Positions 45,300 through 54,686 of a DNA stretch of 64,000 bases are shown in pieces (position 1 is the first letter of the stretch; each line of letters starts with the position of its first letter). Source of the DNA: G963667975 sp963677395. Lineage in GTDB: Bacteria; Bacteroidota; Bacteroidia; Bacteroidales; G963667975. The stretch is from contig OY781965.2 of the NCBI GenBank assembly GCA_963677395.2, forward strand, positions 3,906,001 to 3,970,000. The letters run 5' to 3'. The notes beneath the pieces are model-generated. The model searched no databases, was not told where the DNA came from, and worked only from the letters and a program-made list of their open reading frames with translations. The translations under genes and the position numbers were made by a program.

Positions 45300-47775
45300 T
45301 TTATTCTTTATCAGTCATTTCACACTGAACGCCCAACAAAAAATTCCACAGCATTCGGGTTGGGAATTCCGAAATGTTTCTGAAAACACATGGCTCCCGG
45401 CTGAAGTACCCGGATGTATTCATTCCGATTTGATGCGACTAAAACTCATCCCCGATCCTTATATCGGCACAAACGAACAGAAAGTTCAATGGGTGGATAC
45501 ATGTTACTGGGAATATCGCAAAATAGTAGAATTGCCTGAAGGATACTCTTCGAATGATCAGTTTGAACTTGTATTTGAAGGATTGGATACACGCGCTGAT
45601 ATATTCATAAACAATGAACTAAAAATCAGAGTGGATAATATGTTCCGGTGCTGGAAGCTTCCGCTTTCCGGAAAAGAACTGCAACAAAAAACCGAAGTGA
45701 AAATTTTATTTTATGCTCCAACTAAAACGATTCACGAACTGGCTCAAAAAGGGATTCACCGTTTGCCGGATGATCGGGGCTATCTTCGAAAAGCGCCTTA
45801 TCATTTTGGTTGGGACTGGGGACCCACTGTTCCTACCTCAGGCATCTGGAAATCAGTTTATCTGAAAAAAATTGAGCCAATAGAAATAGAAGACGTTTAC
45901 ATTCGTCAAATTGAGTTAACCAAAGTAAAAGCACGTTTACAAGCTGAGGTTTCTATTTATACAGAAAAGTCAGAAATCGTTTTCTTCAAGCTAAATTATG
46001 CAGATGGAAAAAGTGTAAATCAAACATTTACACTTAAACAAGGTGAGAATAATCTTCAAATACCATTTACCATTGAAAGTCCAATCCTTTGGTGGCCCAA
46101 TGGACATGGAAAGCCAAATATTTACACTATTCAAATTTCAGCTTTTAAGAATGAATCTCAACTCTTTACAAAGAAAGTAAAAATCGGGCTCCGGACGATA
46201 GAATTAGTCCGAAAGCCCGATTCAATTGGAGAAAGTTTCTATTTTAAGGTAAACGGCAAACCAATATTTGCAAAAGGAGCCAATTACATCCCAATGGACA
46301 ATTTTCCATCTCGCGTTAGCAAAGCAAAACAAAACAAACTCATAACTCAAGCTCGTGAAGCTGGCGTAAATATGTTTCGTATTTGGGGTGGAGGCATTTA
46401 CGAAGATGATAATTTTTACTCGCTGCTTGATGAAAATGGGATTCTTTGCTGGCAGGATTTTATGTTTGCCTGCAATCTCTACCCTGCAGACCCTGCCTTC
46501 CTGGAAAATGTACAGGCAGAAGCTACAGAACAGGTAATCCGACTACGACAACATCCCTGTATCGCACTGTGGTGTGGCAACAACGAATCAGATGAAGGCT
46601 TTAAAAATTGGGGTTGGAATAAATCACTGAACTGGAGCGCAAAAGACTCCGTAGAAATCTGGCAAAACTACGAAAAGCTGTTTCATGGATTGCTGAAAGA
46701 TGTTGTTCTGAAATACAATCCCGAGCGATATTACTGGCCCTCTTCCCCCTCCATTGGATGGGGACATAAAGAAAGTCTAAGCCGGGGAGATGCACATTAC
46801 TGGGGAGTTTGGTGGGGTATGGAACCTTTCAGTATCTACCGTGAAAAGGTGGGGCGTTTTATGTCGGAATATGGATTCCAGGGTATGCCTGATTCAAAAA
46901 CTCTTGAATTTGCTATACCGGAAAAGGAACGATGGCTCTTCTCCCCTTCTCTGAAACAACATCAAAAGCATCCCACCGGATTTGAAACCATCGACAAATA
47001 CATGGAAAGAGAATTCCCGCTTTCACATGAATATACTGAATACCAATACTACAGCCAAATTTTACAGGCCGAAGGAATGCGAACTGCCATTGAAGCACAT
47101 CGCAGAGCGATGCCTTATTGTATGGGAACCCTGTTCTGGCAATGGAACGACAGTTGGCCGGCAACGTCCTGGAGTGCAACAGATTGGTTTGGAAGAAAAA
47201 AGGCGCTCTATTACACAGCCACCCGTTCATTCAAACCCACATTGCCTTCTTACATACTCACTGACAGCACTATTACTTTTTATATAACCTCCGAAAGTGA
47301 ACAGAAACATGAAGGAAAATTAAACCTCACATACTGGAATGGCAAGCAAAAAAAGAACTTATCCTACCCGTTTACAAGCCATTACGGAACACAAAACATC
47401 CTAACGCTGCACAAACAAGATTATCCCAAATTTTTTCAGATCACAAAAGGTGTAATTTGTGCGGTCTGGACATTGGGAACGGATACCCTACAAATCGAAG
47501 TAATCCTTCCGGTAACAGTAAAAGAACATCAGCCAGTAAAAGCAAATCCAAAAATGCAACTTGTGATAAAAAACAAACGGCACTACCTTACCCTTACGTC
47601 AGACGTACCAGTAAAATATTGCCGTTTGCGTGCCAAGTCGGAAATTGACTTTAGCGATAATTATTTTGATTTACTGCCCGGTATCCCGAAAATTATTGAA
47701 TTACGGAATATCTCTTTACCTTTCAATACACAAAAACTCAATCAGGAAATTACAGTTGAGTGGCTGGGAAAATAG
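45241..47775 (+). CDS. Secreted GH2 beta-mannosidase
   Basis: 844 residues. A signal peptide runs over about residues 1-31 (LVLYSLFFISHFTLNAQ); the start at 45241 overlaps cutC by 59 bases, and a TTG at 45271 would also keep the signal. GH2 layout: jelly roll (FELVFEGLDTRADIFIN), Ig-like domain, TIM barrel with acid/base in WCGNNESDEGF (about E448) and nucleophile E543 in FMSEYGFQGMP. The HFGWDWGP and WQDFMFACNLYP motifs are those of beta-mannosidases. Removes terminal beta-mannose from mannans or N-glycans in the periplasm. Confidence 0.9.
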   Translation: MKKQSEHYSGLAIRQLVLYSLFFISHFTLNAQQKIPQHSGWEFRNVSENTWLPAEVPGCIHSDLMRLKLIPDPYIGTNEQKVQWVDTCYWEYRKIVELPEGYSSNDQFELVFEGLDTRADIFINNELKIRVDNMFRCWKLPLSGKELQQKTEVKILFYAPTKTIHELAQKGIHRLPDDRGYLRKAPYHFGWDWGPTVPTSGIWKSVYLKKIEPIEIEDVYIRQIELTKVKARLQAEVSIYTEKSEIVFFKLNYADGKSVNQTFTLKQGENNLQIPFTIESPILWWPNGHGKPNIYTIQISAFKNESQLFTKKVKIGLRTIELVRKPDSIGESFYFKVNGKPIFAKGANYIPMDNFPSRVSKAKQNKLITQAREAGVNMFRIWGGGIYEDDNFYSLLDENGILCWQDFMFACNLYPADPAFLENVQAEATEQVIRLRQHPCIALWCGNNESDEGFKNWGWNKSLNWSAKDSVEIWQNYEKLFHGLLKDVVLKYNPERYYWPSSPSIGWGHKESLSRGDAHYWGVWWGMEPFSIYREKVGRFMSEYGFQGMPDSKTLEFAIPEKERWLFSPSLKQHQKHPTGFETIDKYMEREFPLSHEYTEYQYYSQILQAEGMRTAIEAHRRAMPYCMGTLFWQWNDSWPATSWSATDWFGRKKALYYTATRSFKPTLPSYILTDSTITFYITSESEQKHEGKLNLTYWNGKQKKNLSYPFTSHYGTQNILTLHKQDYPKFFQITKGVICAVWTLGTDTLQIEVILPVTVKEHQPVKANPKMQLVIKNKRHYLTLTSDVPVKYCRLRAKSEIDFSDNYFDLLPGIPKIIELRNISLPFNTQKLNQEITVEWLGK

Positions 47776-47912
47776 TTTGACAATTAGTTTTTTCAACTTA
47801 CTCACATAAAGCATCTGTAGAATTCTCAACGAATTTTCTTCATCTGACTGAATTTGGGCATTATGCACAGAAGCTCCTACGAATACACGATTAGCGAAAA
47901 GATCTAGGATCA

Positions 47913-49526
47913 TTAAAAATCGTAGTAAAATCTATCGAGAGAGGTTGCGAGAGAGAGATAAAACCAATTGGTTCTGTCGGTAAACTTCGAGTTTGATTCT
48001 TTACGATAAATCCAGCCGGCAGTTATGCGCATGTTTGTGTGGTAGTTTAAGATGTAGGAAAGGGAAAAATCGAGATGAGTCAGGTTTGTTCGTAAGCCTT
48101 GTCCTACTTTGTTTCCGAAATCACTTGCATGATTGTTGTAAGAAACAAAAATATCTTTTCCATAATTCACATTATTTGTATCAAGTCCATAAAGGGCAAA
48201 AATCCCTTTGGCATTCAAAACAAACCGATTATATTTCCATGAGGAACGTAACACCCATTCGCTGAAGTTTGCTCCAAAAGGGTGTGCAAGAGGTTGATTA
48301 TAATGCCCATAATTTTGAATCGGATCCCAATGAGAGTAGGTATAAGGACGAACATAGTTATATTCAGCCTGCAGATATAGATCAGGAATTTTCAGGAAAT
48401 CGTAGGACTTAACACCCAGTTGAAATCCATATTTATTAGCCCACCAGCCGTCTCCGCTTGTCATATGAGAAAGTTTAAATTCATCCAGAATAAACTGACC
48501 ATAGGCTACGTATCCTTTGTTAAACCTGAATGATGTATTGAAGCCGATAAGAGCATTGTCAGGAGAACCAAGAGAGAATTCGACCGGACGATAAAAAATC
48601 ACCGGATTAAAATAGTTCCAATCGAAACCACGATAACCAGTACTGTCCTGCGACTCCCATATTATTGTTTCAAACAAACCTATATTGAGGCGATTGGTAA
48701 CTCTGTAATCAAGATAATGCATGGTTACATTTTTCTTCCGAAAACCTAAATTCTTAGAATGAGGAGCATTGGGGTATTGCATTTGGGTAAAAAGATTGGT
48801 ATATTGTATCCTCCAAAAGCGACTGTTTATCTTCAGGTAAGGATAACTGAATGCATTGTCACTCAATAATAAAGAGCGATAGCCATCACCAATAAAATGT
48901 TTACCATGACCAAATTGAAAATTAAAGTGCTTCGATGCAGACCAAGAGATATACGCTTCGGCTCGTGAAAAATCAAAACCATTATCACCAAATGTTTTAA
49001 TAAACCCTTGACCAGGAACTACATTATTTTTTTGAATATAATTATCTATATATGTAGGAAATACAGCCTGATTTTCATAAAAACGGGTACTAAAAGCAAA
49101 GTTGTTACCAATACTTCCCTGTATCAAAAAACCACGGGTATTTACCCAGTTGGATGTTGAAACGCCCTTTTCTTTTCCATATTGAAAATTAAACAGTGGA
49201 TCAATCGTAAACATCACATCTTCTGACTGATACTTTATGAGATGTTCATTAAACAATTTCTGATAAGCCCATCTTTTCAAACTTCTTGGAAAAGGATTTT
49301 TCGACGATAACTGAATCATTAAAGAGTCATAAGGAACCTCCTGTCGTATATCGGGAAGAAAATAGGGAGAAAGAGAGGTATGCGTTTTCGCTCCTACACC
49401 ATAGATGGCTTTTCCTATCGAATTATACGTATCCTGATTAGGGATTATTTCATTTAGCTCCTGAGCAAATGAGTTAAGCACCCCAAATAAAAACATTATT
49501 GAAATCAATATTTTAATATTCATCAT
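47913..49526 (-). CDS. Wzi/RemB-like outer-membrane protein
   Basis: 537 residues from the ATG at 49526, starting with signal peptide MMNIKILISIMFLFGVLNSFA. The body is a beta-barrel-like sequence of alternating aromatic strands, ending YLSLATSLDRFYYDF. GHGKHFIGDGYRSLLLSD is typical of Bacteroidota proteins called capsule assembly Wzi family or gliding motility RemB. Probably anchors or organises surface polysaccharide at the outer membrane. It is the last, most downstream member of the leftward glycan region, 270 bases beyond the WecA-like gene. Confidence 0.75.
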   Translation of the reverse strand: MMNIKILISIMFLFGVLNSFAQELNEIIPNQDTYNSIGKAIYGVGAKTHTSLSPYFLPDIRQEVPYDSLMIQLSSKNPFPRSLKRWAYQKLFNEHLIKYQSEDVMFTIDPLFNFQYGKEKGVSTSNWVNTRGFLIQGSIGNNFAFSTRFYENQAVFPTYIDNYIQKNNVVPGQGFIKTFGDNGFDFSRAEAYISWSASKHFNFQFGHGKHFIGDGYRSLLLSDNAFSYPYLKINSRFWRIQYTNLFTQMQYPNAPHSKNLGFRKKNVTMHYLDYRVTNRLNIGLFETIIWESQDSTGYRGFDWNYFNPVIFYRPVEFSLGSPDNALIGFNTSFRFNKGYVAYGQFILDEFKLSHMTSGDGWWANKYGFQLGVKSYDFLKIPDLYLQAEYNYVRPYTYSHWDPIQNYGHYNQPLAHPFGANFSEWVLRSSWKYNRFVLNAKGIFALYGLDTNNVNYGKDIFVSYNNHASDFGNKVGQGLRTNLTHLDFSLSYILNYHTNMRITAGWIYRKESNSKFTDRTNWFYLSLATSLDRFYYDF

Positions 49527-49576
49527 ACATTCATTTTTAAACACCAACATTTAAAAAAACCAGTGTGTAAATAATA

Positions 49577-49721
49577 GAGACTGACTAAAAAGTCCCTCAT
49601 CTGGTAAAAAAGGCTATCCCGACTTTCCAGATTCAGCCTGACAACTTATAATTCAATAAGTTGTCGTATTGATCTCCAAAAGTCGAGAAAACACATTAAA
49701 ATTAAGACTTTTTAGTCTCTC
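49577..49721. repeat. MITE-like element with terminal inverted repeats
   Basis: 145 bases. The left end GAGACTGACTAAAAAGTC (49577-49594) and right end GACTTTTTAGTCTCTC (49706-49721) are inverted copies with a small insertion. Inside lies a hairpin, ACAACTTAT/ATAAGTTGT. No coding frame. It fits a non-autonomous miniature element sitting between the RemB-like and WecA-like genes. Confidence 0.55.
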
Positions 49722-49795
49722 AGTATCTGGTTATATAATCCTGTAATAAAAACACTTTAAAATGATGCTACATAAGAGAGACAGCCCTATATATT

Positions 49796-50890
49796 TTATG
49801 ATTGAACTCCAGACTGGATAATACTGCCTTTTCTGCGAGCCAAAAAATAAAGGATATATGTTATCGTAAGCCCCAATACAAACTGATAAAGTATCAGATG
49901 CAAGATACCGCTTTTCTGAAACATAAAAGAGACTAAAACCATAAAAGCATTTATTCCTATCAAGATTATAGATGCTTGCACATGTTTAAACTTGAGATCA
50001 AGGAGCATGTGATGAAGATGTCTTCTGTCAGGTGAAAAGGGAGATTTTTTATTTATCATTCTCAAAATAAAAACCCTCAATGTATCAAAAAGGGGAATAA
50101 AAATTACTCCGAAAGATACAGCAGGAGCAGAGAAAACAGGGTGAGGAAGTGTTGGATTTAATGAGTACTGATTAAATTTTATCACAACAGCAGAGATCAC
50201 AAATCCCACAATTAAAGAACCTGTATCCCCCATAAATATCTTTTTATCAACACTATATACATTGAATCTAAAAAAGGCCACCAGAGCACCCATCATTGAG
50301 AAACAAACTACAGTCCAGCCAATTTCACCATTCATAAAGAACCACATTCCAAAGATCAGAAATGAAAGAGAGCCTAAACCCGAAGCAAGTCCATCAATAC
50401 CATCAACAAGATTGAACGCATTGGTAATTACAACCACAACAAAAAGAGTTAAATACAACCCAGCATGATATGAAATATCGTAAATACCAAAGAACCCATG
50501 CAAACTTGTAAAACGCAGTTGAGCCATATCAATGATAATAACCGCAGCAACTATTTGAGCTACAAGTTTCTTAAACGGAGCCAAAACAAGAAGATCATCC
50601 TTTAAACCTACAAAAAACATGATGACCACCCCCAACAACACATATTGGAATTCGTGCAAATCAGAATGTGGTAGAAAAAAAAGACAAGAGATTACGAAAG
50701 CTGAAAAAATTGCAACACCACCTAAAGTAGGGGTTTTGCGAATATGAGAAGTTCTTCCGTTCGGAAAATCATATAAGCCTTTTTCACGAGCCACATTCAC
50801 TACAGTAGGAATTGAAACATAGGATACCCAAAAAGCAACCAAGGCTGCCATCCCTACTGTAATCCAAGGTATTCTAAAAAAAATTTCCAT
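49796..50890 (-). CDS. WecA/MraY-like undecaprenyl-phosphate sugar-1-phosphate transferase
   Basis: 364 residues with about 11 membrane segments; the frame starts at 50896 but the second Met (50890) better suits the promoter. Motifs: NAFNLVDGIDGLASG, FMGDTGSLIVGF and the basic cytoplasmic loop SPDRRHLHHMLLDL, which define the GT4 polyprenyl-phosphate GlcNAc-1-P transferase group. Moves GlcNAc-1-P (or similar) onto undecaprenyl phosphate to start a glycan. A consensus promoter lies directly upstream, so it is a separate transcript. Confidence 0.92.
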   Translation of the reverse strand: MEIFFRIPWITVGMAALVAFWVSYVSIPTVVNVAREKGLYDFPNGRTSHIRKTPTLGGVAIFSAFVISCLFFLPHSDLHEFQYVLLGVVIMFFVGLKDDLLVLAPFKKLVAQIVAAVIIIDMAQLRFTSLHGFFGIYDISYHAGLYLTLFVVVVITNAFNLVDGIDGLASGLGSLSFLIFGMWFFMNGEIGWTVVCFSMMGALVAFFRFNVYSVDKKIFMGDTGSLIVGFVISAVVIKFNQYSLNPTLPHPVFSAPAVSFGVIFIPLFDTLRVFILRMINKKSPFSPDRRHLHHMLLDLKFKHVQASIILIGINAFMVLVSFMFQKSGILHLILYQFVLGLTITYILYFLARRKGSIIQSGVQS

Positions 50891-50906
50891 CCCCATTTAT
50901 TTGTTA

Positions 50907-50935
50907 CAAAGTTATAAATTTTTATTTATCCACAA
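50907..50935 (-). promoter_or_regulatory. Promoter of the WecA-like gene
   Basis: On the minus strand, TTG at 50935-50933, an 18-base spacer and TAACTTTG at 50914-50907. The predicted transcription start near 50900 leaves a very short leader of 4-10 bases. Confidence 0.65.
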
Positions 50936-51088
50936 GCATTTCTCTATATTTTGTTAATCCTTGACATCTCATTTTGTTAATCAAGTTTTAAATAACAATT
51001 TTTAAAATACTGAATTATAATTATTTAGCAAAATAAAAGAACTATATCTAAAGTATAAAAAATCATTAACTAACATTTACATAACATA

Positions 51089-51937
51089 TCATACTTTCAT
51101 TATGGGAACGATATCCCACGGCATTTTTAAATCAGCGGTCTGTAAATCAACAAATTCAAAATCGTGAATCCAAGTCCTGAGTTTTTCAAGATTTCCCTCC
51201 AACCCATAATATGATTTAAAATGGCGAAAAGGATTAAACCCTTTCAAACGAGGCTGTTCCGGATCAAAATCCCTTAACCTGAAATAGGACATTACATAAA
51301 CTGATTTCTCTGTTTTCTTTTTTATGAAAGAATAAGGAAATAAACGGAAGTATTCACCTCCGCTATAGATAGTTCTTACCCCATAAAAATCACAGGTATT
51401 CACGGGGAATTCCTTGATTTTACAGCCATGTACTTCTAAAATGCAAGGCTTAGAAATCGGAAATCCACGAAAACCTCCATGAGGCCGCGAAGCAGGAAAT
51501 ATAGATGAATCCGTTGTTATCCCAAATTCTGTCAATATTTCAAAAACCCAATACTGAGATTCTGTTATGGAAAAACCCGGCGCTCTATAAAGAGTCATCT
51601 TTTTTCCGCAAATATCTTCCAATATACCAATTGCTTTTTTGATATCTTCACGAAATTCTTCCCGGTTTTGCAAGTAAACGAGCTCATGAGCATAAGAGTG
51701 AACACCTATTTCATGACCAGCGCTTATGACTTTTTTCACCACCTCGGGATATTTTTCTGCAATCCAGCCTAATACAAAAAAAGTTGCTTTCTGCTTTTCT
51801 TCTTCCAGAAAAGAAAGGATTTTCTCTGTATAGGCTTCTATCCTGCTTTCAAAATTACCCCAATGCTGCATATCCATTGTTTGGGGATACGCCAAGCGAT
51901 GATACCAGTCTTCTAAATTAAATGTGAGTATATACAT
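51089..51937 (-). CDS. Polysaccharide deacetylase, exosortase-locus type, with Asn at the catalytic-base position
   Basis: 282 residues. NodB/CE4 fold followed by a DUF3473-like tail (RDFDPEQPRLKGFNPFRHFKSYYGL), as in deacetylases of exosortase-linked polysaccharide loci. HSYAH (H80, H84) and RAPGFSI are intact, but motif 1 reads TFNLEDWYH with Asn7 where the CE4 catalytic-base Asp is expected; the paralogue at 52759 keeps Asp. No signal peptide. TATTTTTG (minus, 51971-51964) is a plausible -7. It may act poorly or on a different bond. Confidence 0.85.
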   Translation of the reverse strand: MYILTFNLEDWYHRLAYPQTMDMQHWGNFESRIEAYTEKILSFLEEEKQKATFFVLGWIAEKYPEVVKKVISAGHEIGVHSYAHELVYLQNREEFREDIKKAIGILEDICGKKMTLYRAPGFSITESQYWVFEILTEFGITTDSSIFPASRPHGGFRGFPISKPCILEVHGCKIKEFPVNTCDFYGVRTIYSGGEYFRLFPYSFIKKKTEKSVYVMSYFRLRDFDPEQPRLKGFNPFRHFKSYYGLEGNLEKLRTWIHDFEFVDLQTADLKMPWDIVPIMKV

Positions 51938-52229
51938 TATAAAAAATTCCTGTTTTTAGAAATCAAAAATAAGCAATTATTCGGCAAAAACTAAATTGTA
52001 ACAAAAAATTAATGCCAGTTAGCTTCTGTTCGTAATTTCCCATAAGGATTCGTTACACAGAAATAATGCTCAATATTTAGCATTCAATTACGGGGTAATA
52101 TATTTACGAAAAGTATTAGGATATTTATCGAGTTTAGACAAATTTGTATCAATATGCTTCATACCCAAAACTTGGAAAAACGTTAATTTTTCAAATTATT
52201 GGGCATCTGAAAAATCAGATTTTGATATA
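51938..52229. other. Spacer between deacetylase and VanZ-like gene
   Basis: About 290 AT-rich bases. The -7-like TATTTTTG (minus strand, 51971-51964) is the only signal recognised; no gene or repeat. Confidence 0.4.
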
Positions 52230-52601
52230 TTATTTAAGTTTCCAGATTTTCCCGGCTATATGTGCTGCAAACCAACCAGGAATAAATCCTAGTACATTGG
52301 CTAATTCATCCAAAAGGTCGTAGGTGCGACCAATGGCAGCAGTTCCCTGGAGCAATTCCATGACAATCCCCCAAAAAGCTATTGCAATAATAATCAGAAA
52401 TTTACGATTATGCAAGAAAGTTTGAGACCACCCGGTAAGAAGTAAAAATGTTAATCCTGCATACATCGCACAATGGATCAATTTATCTGCATAGGGAAAG
52501 AGCATTACGTTGGGAAGATCATTCGAAGGTAACAAACTTAAAGTACTAATCAGTATAAGATATAACGCAAGTGAATAACGGGATAGTTTTCTGAGGGACA
52601 T
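52230..52601 (-). CDS. VanZ-like membrane protein
   Basis: 123 residues from the ATG at 52601; the frame opens at 52718 but the first 39 residues are unrelated. Four membrane segments with family motifs: LPNVMLFPYADKLIHCAMYAGLTFL and ELLQGTAAIGRTYDLLDELANVLG. The VanZ family is broad and this is not evidence for teicoplanin resistance. Small VanZ-like proteins recur in exosortase/exopolysaccharide loci, which matches the neighbours: two paralogous deacetylases and an exosortase. Confidence 0.85.
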   Translation of the reverse strand: MSLRKLSRYSLALYLILISTLSLLPSNDLPNVMLFPYADKLIHCAMYAGLTFLLLTGWSQTFLHNRKFLIIIAIAFWGIVMELLQGTAAIGRTYDLLDELANVLGFIPGWFAAHIAGKIWKLK

Positions 52602-52758
52602 AGTAAAATAGTATGTGATAGAATGTAATAAAGGTTGAGCCTTACAATGTTCCCCATCATAGGTTTTCTTATTGAGCTTGTAAATTAGAAAATTATAAAC
52701 GAGATGACAGCAGAACACAGAAAGATGATCGGATTGTTTTTTTGACTTCTTAAAAAAG

Positions 52759-53637
52759 TTACATAATGTCTACTTTACGGACTTTTTCCCAATCTATCTG
52801 TTTTTCAGCAGTTGAAATATCAGTAAAGGTAAAATCATGAATCCACTTCTGAAGTTTTTCAGCACTATTTTTCAATCCGTAATAAGCTCTGAAATATCGC
52901 ATGGGGCCAAGCTTTAAACGAGGCTGATCAACATCAAAATCATGCGGATGAAGATACGAAATCAGATAATCGGCTTGTGAGCTCATTTTTCGAATATTTG
53001 AATAGGGAAAAAATCGAAAATATCCACCTCCGGAAAATACAACTTTCTCCCCCATAATAGAATGAGTGTTCATAGGAAATTCCCTCAAGGTGTGCATACC
53101 CAGATTAAGCAAACATGGTTTATAGGTAGGAAAAATCCGAAAACCGCCATGACTACGACTTGTTGGAAATATAGAACAATCTATCTCTATACCTAAGTCT
53201 GCGATCACGTGTAATGCCCAGGTAGTAGAACCCATTATGGAAAATCCGGGAGCACGATACATACGAACCTTCTTTGTTGTTATGTTTTCTATCAGATCAA
53301 TACATTTCCGGGTATCATACAAAAATTCTTCCCTGGATTGCAAATAAACAGGTTGATGAGCATAACTGTGCATACCTATTTCGAAACCTGCTTTATCGAT
53401 AGTACGAACTACTTGCGGAAATTTATCTGCAATCCACCCCAACATAAAAAAACTGGCTTTCTGATTGTTTTCCAACAGAAACTGTACTATCTTTTCTATC
53501 TGCTCTTCTATACGTGGCGTAAATTTTCTCCACTGATCGGGATGTTGAGTTGAAGAATATTCCAACAGATGATACCAATCTTCAATATCAAACGTCAATA
53601 TGCGAATAGGTGGATTGAATGTTAGTGTGTCTGGCAT
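52759..53637 (-). CDS. Polysaccharide deacetylase, exosortase-locus type
   Basis: 292 residues from the ATG at 53637 (an upstream Met at 53646 is possible). It is clearly paralogous to the gene at 51089-51937 over the whole length. Motif 1 TFDIEDWYH keeps the catalytic-base Asp (residue 17); motif 2 MHSYAH gives the metal His pair; motif 3 is RAPGFSI. The DUF3473-like tail (HDFDVDQPRLKLGPMRYFRAYYGL) is present. Removes N- or O-acetyl groups from the locus polysaccharide. No signal peptide, so it probably works at the cytoplasmic face or on a lipid-linked intermediate. Confidence 0.88.
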   Translation of the reverse strand: MPDTLTFNPPIRILTFDIEDWYHLLEYSSTQHPDQWRKFTPRIEEQIEKIVQFLLENNQKASFFMLGWIADKFPQVVRTIDKAGFEIGMHSYAHQPVYLQSREEFLYDTRKCIDLIENITTKKVRMYRAPGFSIMGSTTWALHVIADLGIEIDCSIFPTSRSHGGFRIFPTYKPCLLNLGMHTLREFPMNTHSIMGEKVVFSGGGYFRFFPYSNIRKMSSQADYLISYLHPHDFDVDQPRLKLGPMRYFRAYYGLKNSAEKLQKWIHDFTFTDISTAEKQIDWEKVRKVDIM

Positions 53638-53809
53638 GAGAAACAATGGTCTGTAAACAGTTAGACAGTTGCTGGCATTTCGACGCGCTTGCTAAAATAA
53701 GCTCTGCAATCGATTTTAACGTACGCAGCATCCTGACATGAATGAGTAATGCAGAAAATCAATTAACAATATCAATTAATTGGTTTTCAGATAATTATAA
53801 TTTCACAAG

Positions 53810-54670
53810 CTAATATATCCGTTTTGCAAAAAAGGGACCAATAAACCTGGCAATAGGTAAGGGCAATAACTTCCACAGGGTTTTTAGCATTTGCACTTTA
53901 CGAATATTGAGTTTGGGAGAATGACTGTAGTTCCAGTAAAGAGGAATATCCTGTGTATGCCACTGCTGCTTGAACCGATGCACCCCACTATTGCAGGTAC
54001 TTCGTCCAAAAGAGTAGAATCTGCATTTCTGCCGAATTGAATAGTGGATCATCTCCCAATGTAATAAACTGGAAATATAGTATTTATCCATTGATCGCAA
54101 AGTAGCAAACCATGTATTTTCTGCAAAATCGCGATGAGTTAGCAATATACCAGCTCCCACTACTTTTCTGTTGAAATATGCACAAAAAATTTCCGCTTCT
54201 CCACCAGTATAATGAGTGACAATGTTTTGAAAGAAGCTTTTTGCCAATACAGGGGAGCCTAAACGATGTGTATTCCGGAAATAAACCTTATAGAAATCAT
54301 CTAAGAGTTCGACTCTTCCTTTTTGGATTTTGATTCCTGATTTTATTGATTTTCTGATCTTTCTCCGCAGATTTGATGTGAATCCGGCAAATTGTACTTC
54401 TGCGTCTTCCTCCAACGGCAAAACAGACAATACTTTATCTGTATAAATATATTCTGACAGCTGAATTAAACTTCGAATCTGCCATTTTCTAATTGATTTT
54501 AAATGACTTAAATCTATTTCAGTGGCACCATAGGAAAAATGAGGCAGAGATACCCAAGTATCATTTACCCAAACACCTTTTTCATCATATTTCCATCCAA
54601 AATAGTTCCCTAAGAGAGAAGGTATGCAAGGATTGTCGCCAAGTGTGTGTGTAAGTTGTAACAAAGCCAA
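53810..54670 (-). CDS. FemAB-like GNAT-fold protein of exosortase loci
   Basis: 286 residues. The core resembles the C-terminal acetyltransferase-like fold of FemAB-related proteins: FAGFTSNLRRKIRKSIKSG, CAYFNRKVVGAGILLTHRDFAENTWFATLRSMDKYYISSLLHWEMIHY and FGRSTCNSGVHRFKQQW. This subgroup is a regular neighbour of exosortase and EPS genes. It probably transfers an acyl or aminoacyl group to a glycan or lipid-linked sugar. It starts 16 bases after the exosortase stop, so the two are cotranscribed. Confidence 0.82.
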   Translation of the reverse strand: MALLQLTHTLGDNPCIPSLLGNYFGWKYDEKGVWVNDTWVSLPHFSYGATEIDLSHLKSIRKWQIRSLIQLSEYIYTDKVLSVLPLEEDAEVQFAGFTSNLRRKIRKSIKSGIKIQKGRVELLDDFYKVYFRNTHRLGSPVLAKSFFQNIVTHYTGGEAEIFCAYFNRKVVGAGILLTHRDFAENTWFATLRSMDKYYISSLLHWEMIHYSIRQKCRFYSFGRSTCNSGVHRFKQQWHTQDIPLYWNYSHSPKLNIRKVQMLKTLWKLLPLPIARFIGPFFAKRIY

Positions 54671-54686
54671 TTAATAAAATGAGTTA

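Noticed and set aside
52230..52601. Glycopeptide resistance from the VanZ-like gene
   Set aside because: No vanHAX genes; VanZ-like proteins are widespread and here belong to the exosortase block.
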